Source: Gerris lacustris
Taxonomy: Eukaryota > Arthropoda > Insecta > Hemiptera > Gerridae
Direction: 5' to 3'
Assembly (NCBI GenBank): GCA_951217055.1
Contig: OX578280.1
Location: 61,575,633 to 61,639,632, forward strand
DNA length: 64,000 bases
Positions 1-9,615 of the stretch are shown in pieces (the first letter of the stretch is position 1; each line of letters opens with the position of its first letter). The notes below the pieces were generated by a model. The model did no database searches. It was not told where the DNA came from and saw only the letters and a list, made by a program, of their open reading frames with translations. The translations under genes and the position numbers were made by a program.

Positions 1-290
1 GGTTTTTTTGGTCCACATTTGGCCACTAAAAACTCAAGAAAAGAAAAAAAATACTACTTCGCCAAAATCTGAAAAAATTTTGATTTTAAAGAATCTAAAA
101 TTTAGTCGATTTAAATACAAAGCAAAACATTTAAGTCGCTTTTTTACGAAAAAAAAATCTATTTTACCGTGTAGATATAGTTGTATATTCCGAAATATTG
201 ATGAAAATAAATCTGATTATACTGAAAATAAAATACAATCACTTCTTGAATACTTTTAAAATGATATTTACATTCATTAATATTATATAT
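1..290. other. AT-rich flank, no feature seen
   Basis: An 83-codon open frame at 8-259 is Lys/Phe/Ser-rich, as expected from translating A-rich DNA. It shows no motif and no splice context. I see nothing else here. Confidence 0.5.
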
Positions 291-803
291 TACTACGTTC
301 ACACATCGTTTTGAAAGCGTTTCGGATCCAATTCGTTTTCAAAACGATACGCGTTCTTACAACAAAGAATACAGGTGATCGAAATATTTGTTTTCGAAAT
401 CTCGTAACGGTGACGTCACGAGTAAAACCTTCTTTCTTGTTACCTAATATGTCCGCGAATTTTTACATTTTATTTACAAGTTATTAAAAGTTTTTACAGG
501 TTCTTTATAGTATTAACTTTAGTTTAAAAACGTTTTTGCAGTTTAAAAAAAAGAAACGGAAGCTCACGAAAACTTAAAAGCTTCAAGAACTTAAAAAGTT
601 GAAAAGAGTAAAATAACCTGATATCTCGATCCCCTCCACGACCTGTTCATACGAGCGTTTTGAATTTCGATCCCCCGATCCGATCACGTATTTTTGGTGG
701 AGCGGATCTAACCCGATACGATCCGTCGATCTCCGTTCGTACAGCGTTTTGAACTAGCGGATCGTTTTCAAAACCGTTTCCAAAACGATGTGTGAACGTA
801 GTA
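291..803. mobile_element. RepA: 513-bp non-autonomous DNA transposon (MITE)
   Basis: The ends are inverted repeats. The left end reads TACTACGTTCACACATCG and continues to a 23-bp perfect match with the reverse complement of the right end at 781-803. The flanks are TA-rich (TAT on each side), which fits a TA or TAT target duplication. There is no transposase frame. A second, inverted and damaged copy lies at about 24460-25480 and has another repeat inserted in it. The superfamily is not assigned. Confidence 0.8.
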
Positions 804-1677
804 TATGAGAGGGTTTTGCTAGATTTTTTGTTCAATAAACTTTGCTCTTAAGTGTTTAATTCACAAAAAGTAAAGTTTTAACTAAACTTAATTCACAATG
901 AGTAAGTTTTAACAACAACTCGGTTAGAAATTATAACTTAGTTTTAGATATCTATTTTGAACTGCTGGGGTTTAGAAATAGTTATCCATAAACATTCTTG
1001 CTTAGGTCGTTAAAATGATTAGATTACCCGTCCATCATTTTAAAGGTCAACGTCACGGAAAAAGCTTTAAAATTCTTAGATAAATAAATGTTTATAGATA
1101 TAAAAAAAAAAAAAATATATTATTATTATACTCATTCATTTATGATAATTGCAAAGCGGCAAAACCATTCACGACTTGTATAATATAATTTAAAACTTGG
1201 GGTAGATAGATTTAAATTAATAGAGTAATCACTTACTATCACTTACTAACATAATTATGTTGATAACAGAATAATGTATTAATTTTAAACTTCTTGTAAC
1301 ATGTCACCGATGATAGATTAAAGTATTAACAGAATAGAAAATACATTGATAACAAATAATATTGATTGGAACAAAAAGAATTTATCTCAATAGGAAAATA
1401 AGTCATTTACGATAACGTTCTATCTAAGAATGAGTATAGCGACAACTTACATAACGCGATAGTTAGTAATGCCTTGTAGATTAGTCATTATCAACCTACT
1501 TTTAACTTCCTCCTAAAGTGAACATGGGACAAAAAAATTATTTAATTCTACAAACATCTTGTACAGCTCGAGAAATACACTTTTCTATTATACTTCAGCC
1601 AGCTCTCATTTAGACATGTTATTTATCCAAATCGGAAAAATTAATTGTTTGACGTATGTAGTTGTTTCTTAATGCTT
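804..1677. other. AT-rich intergenic DNA, nothing identified
   Basis: No coding signature, paired inverted repeat or match to another part of the window was seen. There are short A-runs near 1108 and a TA-rich stretch around 1117-1140. Confidence 0.4.
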
Positions 1678-3027
1678 AATAAACAGGTCAAGTGTGTGCT
1701 AGTCAGCACACAGCGAGGGTCCGTAGTCCGTAGACAACATAGTAAGTAGTTGTTTAAGTAGTACCTATTGATGGTGCTTTTTAAAATGCTAAGCCTACAT
1801 TGAACTATCTTAATGGTCCGGTGTTCTCAAAAAACATAAGCAAACTTCATGTAAAGTATTTTTTTTTGCCAGTAAACCGGACTATAAACATATAAATACA
1901 TCGAAAAGAGCATTATTATAAAAAAAAAAGTATTTTGTCAATAAAAAAAAAATCTAAATTTCCAAAAAGTTATATTTTTACTTTTGGTCGAAGAATGCTC
2001 AGGAATTTTTTTTAGATTTTTTGCACTTTGCATAACTTTGTACTTTGCGAGATAGAGGGGCCCGGGGAGGGCACTTTTCACACCAACTTCGCAACAAACT
2101 CGCCTGCGCTCGCCCTATCAAAGCTTAAAACCAAAAACAATATATTTTAGTAATCAGCTCGTCGTACCCTTTCACGTGATACCCCTCACGGTCTCAAAAA
2201 TAACCCAATTTTTAACCCTTACGTTTTTTACTTTCTCATGTAAAGAGAAAGTATTGTGATCGCGCAAAAATTCGATTTTGAGATTTTGATGGATTTACAC
2301 GTTTTGAGGTCCCCTGAGTCCAAAAAAGTGGTTTTAAAAAATGTCTGTCTGTCGTCTGTCGTCTGTCGTCTGTGCAGACGCCTGGAGCCTAAACTACTGG
2401 GCCGATTTTGACGAAATTTGGCATACATGTTCAGAAAAATCATACCCCGAGGCGAAATCGAGAAATGAATTTTAGCTCTAAATTTGGGGGCGCTACCCCC
2501 AAAAACTCTGGAAAAAACATGAAAAAAAATTATTTCCCGAAAACGGTTCCGATGATTTTGATTAAAAAATTCTAAAATGTAGTCCATTTGAATACGAATC
2601 CAACGATATAAGCCGTTTTCCCGGGAAAAATCTAGTTCCTGAGAAATTAGCTTAAAACGCGGACGGAGAGAGCCCGGGTTCGATTCCCCGACCAGGAGAA
2701 GTTATTTTTATGATAAATTTTGATGAAATGTTCAATAATATTTAAATGTACATTTGAAAACTAATAAATAGAAAATACTGGGTTAAGTAATTATAAACTC
2801 GTATATGAGAAAGTTTGTCTGAGTTGTCTCGGACCGATTTTTTACCCTTATTTTATTTAATCGCTACATTTTTAAAATTTGTGGGTAGGTACTACACACA
2901 TATATCCAAATTTCAAAGTGATCGGATAAAAAGTGTAGCCTTGAGAGCAGGCGACAGAGGGACTGACGAACAGACACACGCAAAAAAAAATATAAGGGAC
3001 CTTGGTTTTGCCTACGGACCCTAAAAA
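1678..3027 (+). mobile_element. RepB copy 1, split by a RepC insertion
   Basis: The left part (1678-2223) and right part (2846-3027) together match the intact RepB at 33996-34698. The 5' end carries AAACAGGTCAAGTGTGTGCT and a GGGTCCGTAG block. The 3' end carries the inverse block, CCTACGGACCC. Between the halves lies a RepC element flanked by an 8-bp duplication, so RepC arrived after RepB. No coding capacity was seen. Confidence 0.75.
2232..2837 (-). mobile_element. RepC copy inserted in RepB
   Basis: The element is 606 bp and is flanked by a direct repeat TTTTTTAC at 2224-2231 and 2838-2845. The homologous uninterrupted RepB at 41044-41786 (opposite strand) has one TTTTTTAC at the same place, which makes this a filled/empty-site pair. 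The element contains a tRNA-like B box (GGTTCGATTCC type) near 2680, a variable CTGTCTGTCGT tract near 2343 and a terminal hairpin made from CTTTCTC and GAGAAAG. The 119-codon open frame across it has no recognisable domain and is considered fortuitous. Confidence 0.8.
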
Positions 3028-3291
3028 TGAACACATCAAACTTCTTTAAAGTTCTGAGTGAAGCTAGGACCGCCATCTTAGAAAATAGGGTCTAATTTAT
3101 TTTTACATATTTAGACAGGATTAAGATTACAAAAAAGTCATTTAATACAATGATAAAGCACATACAATTTTCGAAAAAAAAAGGAAATTATCTCGAAAAT
3201 TCTAATGGTTTTTGAGTTAATTATAGTTATAATTGGGGTTTTCCCATGAACAGGTAACCTCAGTTGTTTATGCATTACGAAAACAATATAA

Positions 3292-3870
3292 TAGTACATT
3301 ACGCGTCGAGTGCGAGTTGAAAATAGCATTTTGCATGCGAGTGGAGTTTGCACCCGAGCGATAACGAGGGTAGTGAAACCACACGAGCAATGCAAAATGC
3401 CGTTTTCGCACGAGTTGCGTACCGTACTTTATCTACGATTGTTAGATTTAAATAATATATACAAAAAAAAAAAAATAAACTTGCTGTATGGAAGTTCGCA
3501 TCTCTCTATTGATAAAGATGGCAATAATTCTTGAGTTGTATTTTTTGCAGAATTAATTATTTCTGGAGGAGTATTATTCTCCACATTTTCGTCATATCAC
3601 TTGGTTCACTCATTGTTTTTCACTAAAAACTCGATATAAACAGTTACTTTAATAAAAGTACAGCAAATTAGTTTTGTTAAATGTAAACAAACTCGCTAAT
3701 CGTGCGTAAAGCTGAAGAATTTCTCTTCTTTACCGCCCTAGGGTGATAAAGAAGAGGAATTCTTCAGAACTATGAGACGCGCATGCGCAATGAATACGGT
3801 ACGTAAAGAATCACTTTCTACGCATCTAAACAGAGATACAATGTTTATATTTCGTATCAATCGTAGATAA
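3292..3870 (-). mobile_element. RepD copy 1
   Basis: This is the reverse complement of the RepD copies at 8062-8638, 24774-25337 and 26829-27394. It carries the family landmarks: the TAGTACATTACGCG end, a 130-bp imperfect inverted repeat, a short N-terminal reading frame, the AATTCCTCTTCTTTACC hairpin (around 3713-3767) and the TCAATCGTAGATAAA end. The reading frame is damaged here. Confidence 0.8.
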
Positions 3871-4731
3871 ATATTATTATGAGAGCAATTTATACGCATC
3901 AATTTAAGCTAAGAAAATATCCAATTAGATTATGTATTTCTGTACTTTCAAGGGACAAATTATATTAATACTATTTTCCGTACCAAATTGATTACATATT
4001 TTTGCTTCCGAGCTTACCGAAGGTAACGGAACAAAAAATTCGAAGAACAAAACATTTTTAGGTCTCCGATTTCAAAAATTCCAAGACAAAAAAATCCGTT
4101 TCAGATATCAAGGAACAGTTTTCGTTCCGTGTCTGTCTGTCGCTCAATTTTTGCGAACCAGCATATTGGCATATCTGATTTTATTGACATTTGGATGGTA
4201 GGTCATAGTCATAATTAGCCCATTGTTGATCCCATATAAGTTTCACCTTCACCTTCTGTGCCTATTTCACATCTCATTTCTCATTCTGTGATTATCTTTT
4301 ACATGCACACATACACAATCATACACATTTATTTACACCTATATCATCAAAAGCAGTTATCTGATTATTATTAAATTTGAATGGTTTGTCGAACGTATAG
4401 CCTGCATAAGGCCCCAGATTAATTTCAACCGTAAGCGCTCCTTAAATTTTGCTAAATTGATACTTTAATTAATGTAAAAAAATCAAAACAATACTGACAC
4501 AATAAGTTTTAATATGTAGTATAAAATCATTGACAGAAAATTTTAAATTATGGTTACAGCAAATATTAATTTTCCCTTTCAAATAGAACTAGTTTAGACA
4601 AAAGCTAAAAAAACTAATATGGTTTTAAAGAAAAAGTTTCAAGCTTTCTCATAGTTACTTCCATTTATTAAAAAAAAAAAAAAAATAATAATAATGTATT
4701 ATTTTATCTTTAGAAATATATTTACTAATTC

Positions 4732-4831
4732 GATTTTAATGAAATTAAGAGGATTTTAATGAAATTAAGAGGATTTTAATGAAATTAAGAGGATTTTAAT
4801 GAAATTAAGAGGATTTTAATGAAATTAAGAG
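4732..4831 (+). repeat. Five perfect tandem copies of a 20-bp unit
   Basis: The unit GATTTTAATGAAATTAAGAG is repeated five times without visible variation. A single copy recurs at 5445-5464 before the duplicated block. The unit resembles the GATTTTAATGAAATTTG segment of the RepE arm, so it looks like a recent local expansion of element sequence. Confidence 0.9.
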
Positions 4832-4964
4832 ACTAATTATGTCATAAGTCATAATTAGTCCATTGTTGGTCCCATATAAATTTAAACTAAAGGGGGTTTT
4901 AGGAAATCCAATTATCGAACTACATTTATAGGGAGGACCTGTACGATGATACAGGACGTTAAAT
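4832..4964 (+). repeat. Direct duplicate inside RepE (copy 1)
   Basis: It is nearly identical to 5465-5593, including the blocks ATAATTAGTCCATTGTTGGT and GGGAGGACCTGTACGATGAT. Both copies follow the 20-mer unit GATTTTAATGAAATTAAGAG. Confidence 0.85.
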
Positions 4965-5444
4965 ATTTATTTCTTTAACGAAATATTTAGTTAGTCTTCT
5001 ACAGCGATATGATAAGATACGAGTAAGTTAATCAAATATTTTATGAGTACATACGAGTATAAAAGGCAAAATTTAATTTACAATTTTAAAATAATAATGT
5101 ATAATAGCAAATCATAAAATACTCAAATATAAGATAGAAGTTAAAAATGAACAGATTTTTTAATTTAAGTTAATTGTTAAAAAAAAGCTTGTAAATTACA
5201 AAATCAAACAACCTTTAGAAGGATCCAACAAGTTAACAATATATGGATATATGGATGGAGTCAGGTATTTTAAAACTATCGCAATGTAAGTGCATGTAAA
5301 TAATAAATATAGATTAATTTCGTCGGTAGTTTACCGAAAATAGTGGAACTTAAAGAGCATTTTTTTATGTAACATAACGATAATGAAATAAGATGGTAAT
5401 AAAAAAATAAGATAGTAATAAAAAATCGTCTGACAATTTGTGTC

Positions 5445-5593
5445 GATTTTAATGAAATTAAGAGGATATGTCATAAGTCATAATTAGTCCATTGTTGGTC
5501 CCATATAAATTTAAACTAAAGGGCGTTTTAGGAAATCCAATTATCGAACTACATTTATAGGGAGGACCTGTACGATGATACAGGACGTTAAAT
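5445..5593 (+). repeat. Direct duplicate inside RepE (copy 2)
   Basis: It pairs with 4812-4964, counting the shared 20-mer. Only scattered substitutions separate the two, so the duplication is young relative to the divergence of the RepE arms. Confidence 0.85.
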
Positions 5594-5654
5594 TTAATAC
5601 GTACGTATAATTTAATGATTTTATGCTTTTACAACCTACTATTGTCCAATATAT

Positions 5655-5894
5655 GGTACTTCTTTAGATTGTTACTCCCCTATATGTGTGGTGAGAGTAT
5701 AAATGACTTAAAAAAAAACTATTAAGGTAAAGGGATATTTAGTCCAATGTAGGTATGTACTTTGGGACAAAGGAATATCAACTTCTGTTTTTATAAGGGG
5801 TAAGAGTCTAAATAAGAGCATTCCGTGAACCTTCTTTAGATTGTTACTCCTCTCTGTTTTCTTTATACGGGGAGTAACAATCTAAAGAAGTTCC
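5655..5894. mobile_element. RepF copy 1: about 240-bp MITE
   Basis: The termini are inverted repeats: CTTCTTTAGATTGTTACTCC at the left and its reverse complement at the right (about 5872-5891). The TIR extends outward to GGTAC/GTTCC. An internal second copy of the motif lies at about 5830-5851. Other copies are at 40512-40746 and 52634-52940. It sits inside RepE. Confidence 0.8.
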
Positions 5895-6370
5895 AAATTT
5901 ATTTCATTATAACCCCCCCCCCCCGTTTTTTAAAAACTGTCTAAATTGTTTAGGTTTTTTACATGAATTAAAGTATCGATTTAACAAAATTAATTTCGAA
6001 AAACCATCCAAATTTTATATTAACATCTAATGAGTATTTTTAAAGATATAGGTGTAAATAAATGTATGCTTGTGTTAATGTGGAAGAGAATCAAATGGGC
6101 GAAGAAGGTTGAAACTTATATGGGACCAACAATGGACTAATTATGACCTACCACACAAATTTCATTAAAATCGGAATAGTATAGTTATTAAGATATTATG
6201 TTGGTTCGCAAAAATTGAGCGACAGACCTACAGACAGACACGGAACCAAAAATGATCACTTATATCTGAAAGGAATGTCTGTCTTGGAATGTTTGAAATG
6301 GAAGACATAAAATATTTTTGCTCCTCAGAACGATCTCATAACTTCCGTTACCTTCGGTAATCTCGGAAGC

Positions 6371-6984
6371 AATAAGATAGCAGGTAATAAACAAATAAGA
6401 TATTGATTAATAAATAAGATATTAATAAATATAGATATTCAAATTAAATATCAATTTTAAGCAAATATAACAAAAAAATTGTTTTACCATAAAACGACGA
6501 GAGTAGTTGAAAGCCAAGAGATATTGACTAGAAATTAAAGTTGTCGTCGACTTGTTATGGACTCATTAAACAAAAATTAACTACACTCTCCAAAGGATAC
6601 ACAATATTATTACTAAAATACAAATTTAGCAATCACAAATTCAACAAATTTTAGATAGCAATATTTTGTTCAGACCTGTTACATTAATGAGATAAATCTT
6701 TGCGATTTGAAGAGCGGAACTCGATTGTTTCGATAACACCTTTAACCAAACTGATAAGAGACTACTTCCTAAAAATCACCCTATCTAATCTATAAATTTC
6801 GAGATTTGTAGAAGGTTTTTTTTATTAATGTAAACATTTTTAGTGCGTGTTAAAAGTATAGACAGTTAAAGAGGTTGAGTGGTGAAAAAAAAATCATAAA
6901 ATAATATATATAAGCCAGGTTTCATAATAGTTAAAAATAAAAAGGGAATACACCCCCTCCAAAATTAGGTAGTGGGGGCACTTT
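6371..6984. other. No feature identified
   Basis: AT-rich DNA without a coding signal. I found no paired repeat. Confidence 0.35.
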
Positions 6985-7277
6985 TGACCAAGGCTGTTTA
7001 TACGTGTTACATGATAAAATTACACAGGAACAAATCACTTGTGATAAAATTACACGAATGTAGAGAATTACACATTGAGTAAATTACACAAAGAAATTAC
7101 CTAAATAGAAATTCCACTAAGAAAAATGTATACTTTTTAATTTTTATTTAAAATTCATTAAATAATGGTCGTCATGTCAATATTGATAAAATTTATAATG
7201 GTTATACGTTATACATAGATTAAATTGATCATAACAAACTACAAGTTACTAATTATTATTATTACTACTAATAAATA

Positions 7278-7369
<92 letters not shown>

Positions 7370-7386
7370 ATATATATATAATATAG
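7278..7386. repeat. (TA)n / (TG)n microsatellite
   Basis: About 100 bp of nearly pure TA with a short internal GTGTGTGTG block. The Ile-Tyr open frame crossing it is an artefact. Confidence 0.95.
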
Positions 7387-7501
7387 GATACAAGTATCTA
7401 TAATTACATTTATATTATAAAAGTCAACGTGGGCGTGTGTATGTTTGTTCTTTATTGGTTCTTTTAGTCTTTGAGATATGTGGATAACACATGGCATATA
7501 T

Positions 7502-8061
7502 TTTATCTACATCTAGATTGATACGAAATATAAACATTTATATCTCTGTTTAGATGCATAGAAAGTGATTCCTTTCATAGCTGTATTAATTGCGCATTTG
7601 CGTTCATAATGAGGTGAAGAATTCCTCTTTTTTTACGACCTAGGGCGATTACCGCACGTTTAGCGAGTTTGTTTACATTCAAATTTGCTATTTGTTTAAT
7701 TAAAGTAACTGTTTATATCGAGTTTTTAGAGAAAAACAATGAATGATTTAAGTGATTATGAAGAAAATGAGAAGAATTATTTGACGGCTTCCTAAATAGT
7801 TAATTCGGCACAAAATACAACTAATGAATTAATGTCATCTTAATCAAAAGAGAAACACGAACTTACATACAGAAAATTTATTAATTTTTTTTCTGTATTT
7901 ATTATTCAAATCCAAAATCGTAGATAAAGTACGGTACGCAAATCGTGCGAAAACTGCATTTTGCTTTGCTCGAGTGGTTTTACTACCCTCGCTGACGCTC
8001 GGGTGCAAACTCCACACTCGCATGCAAAATGTTACTTTCCGCTCTAGACGCGTAATGTACT
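7502..8061 (+). mobile_element. RepD copy 2 (diverged)
   Basis: It starts with ATCTACATCTAGATTGATACG and ends with GCGTAATGTACTA, directly followed by copy 3. The palindrome is partly lost (7612-7660) and the short reading frame is interrupted. It is more diverged than the other copies. Confidence 0.8.
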
Positions 8062-8638
8062 ATTATCTACGATTGTTACGAAATATAAACATTGTATCTC
8101 TGTTTAGATGCGTAGAAAGTGATTCTTTACGTACTTGTATTCATTGCGCTTGCGCGTCTCATAGTTCTGAAGAATTCCTCTTTTTTACCGCCCTAGGGTG
8201 GTAAAAAAGAAGAATTCTTCAACTTTACGCACGATTAACGAGTTTGTTTACATTTAACAAAACTAATTTGCTGTTTGTTTAATAAAAGTAACTGTTTATA
8301 TCGAGTTTTTAGTGAAAAACAATGAGTGAATCAAGTGATTTTGACGAAAATGTGGAGAATAATACTCCTCCATAAATAATTAATTCGGCAAAAAATACAA
8401 CTCAAGAATTAATGCCATCTTTATCAAGAGAGAGATGCGAAGTTACCTACAGCAAGTTAATTTTTTTCTGTATTTAATATTAAAATCTAACAATCGTAGA
8501 TAAAGTACGGTACGCAACTCGTGCGAAAACGGCATTTTGCATTGCTCGTGTGGTTTTTCTACCCTCGCTATCGCTCGGGTGCAAACTCCACACTCGCATG
8601 CAAAATGCTACTTTCCGCACTCGACGCGTAATGTACTA
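8062..8638 (+). mobile_element. RepD copy 3, head-to-tail with copy 2
   Basis: A full-length copy from TTATCTACGATTG to CGCGTAATGTACTA. The palindrome at about 8165-8222 is nearly intact. The ATG-led frame at 8321 reaches a stop after the shared Asn-Thr-Pro-Pro residues, so it is broken at a position where copy 5 is open. Confidence 0.85.
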
Positions 8639-9129
8639 TTTCAACCCCTGGTCAAAAACTGGAATAGTTTTATTCCTTATTGCTCACTCATTTTCAAGAT
8701 GGACATTTAAGTGCTAATTTTAAGATTTAATTCCACTTAATCACATATTCCCTGAGTCAGATAGGGATTAAACGAGAAAGAGAAGCTCCTTGGTCTGTTT
8801 AGAACAGCGGCTGAATAGTTAACATTAGAAGGGTGTAGGCTGGCTTAATAGATTAACATTTATCCGCTTGCTTTAACATTTATTTTATTCTATGTGTATT
8901 TTTTTCTTCGTGTAATTTCTTCCTTGTGTACATTTTTCTGTGTAATAATATTCCGTGTAATTTTTTCCAGTGTAATTCCGTCCTGACACCGCTTATACGG
9001 CCGGGGGGACATAATCAGACTCCAAGGGACTCACGAACGACCCCACAAGTCTAATTTTAGAGGAGGGGTAGAACGGTAGGACTAATTTAATCTAAATAAT
9101 TTTTTTATAATTTATTATAAAACATATAT

Positions 9130-9615
9130 TTATAAAGTGTTCAACAAGTTGTTGTTTACATTTCCCTTTCGATTCCCAGCGGGTACATAATTTTTTATCA
9201 ATATCTCAAAAACTAATATTTCTAATAATTACAACTGATATAAATAAAAATTAAATTCATATTTAAATAGACTACATTATAAAAGTAACATAGTCGAAAC
9301 TGGGTGGAGATTTTATTTCACGATTTTTTATAGCGTTTTAGGCAGCGGGCAGCGACCCTAAATTAAGAGCTAAAATTTAATTTCACCAAACATTCATCAT
9401 ATCCCAATGATTTTTCTGAGCATGAATGTCAAATTTCATAGCAATCGGCCAAATAGTTAAAAAAAAACACTTTTTGGACAAACTTGAGGCAGACATATTT
9501 CTGTAAAGAGTACAACACTTTTAGGACTCAGGAGACCTTAAAGCGCGAAAATCCATTATAATCTTAAAATCGATTTTTTTCGATAAAAAAAAAAAACACG
9601 ATATCTTCTCTCTAT
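9130..9615 (+). mobile_element. Old, diverged RepC relative
   Basis: The order of blocks matches RepC: a GAGCTAAAATTTAATTTC block, an ATGATTTTTCTGAGCATGAATG block, CAAATTTCATAGCAATCGGCC, then GGACTCAGGAGACCTTAAAGCG. The sequence is clearly more diverged than the other copies, and the tRNA-like box is reduced to GATTCCCAGCGGG near 9171. Confidence 0.6.

Larger units (their letters stand above)
4004..6370. mobile_element. RepE: foldback-type element with about 400-bp inverted arms
   Basis: The left arm begins GCTTCCGAGCTTACCGAAGG and the right arm ends with its reverse complement near 6345-6370. The arms stay alignable for about 400 bp (about 4004-4420 against 5960-6370). The match includes a CCGTGTCTGTCTGT block and a TCATAATTAGTCCATTGTTG block. 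The interior holds two further copies of arm-derived sequence (4832-4964 and 5465-5593), a five-copy 20-mer array and an inserted RepF. No transposase frame is present. I cannot define a target duplication. Confidence 0.75.
6985..9000. mobile_element. Possible 2-kb element with inverted ATTACAC clusters at its ends
   Basis: The left end (about 7005-7110) holds about five AATTACAC motifs spaced irregularly. The right end (about 8885-8985) holds about five GTGTAATT motifs in the opposite orientation. Outside the clusters lie GTTTATACG and its inverse-like CGCTTATACGG. Such subterminal repeat clusters in inverted orientation are typical of non-autonomous DNA transposons. The interior holds a TA microsatellite and two RepD copies, presumably later insertions. 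Confidence 0.45.
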
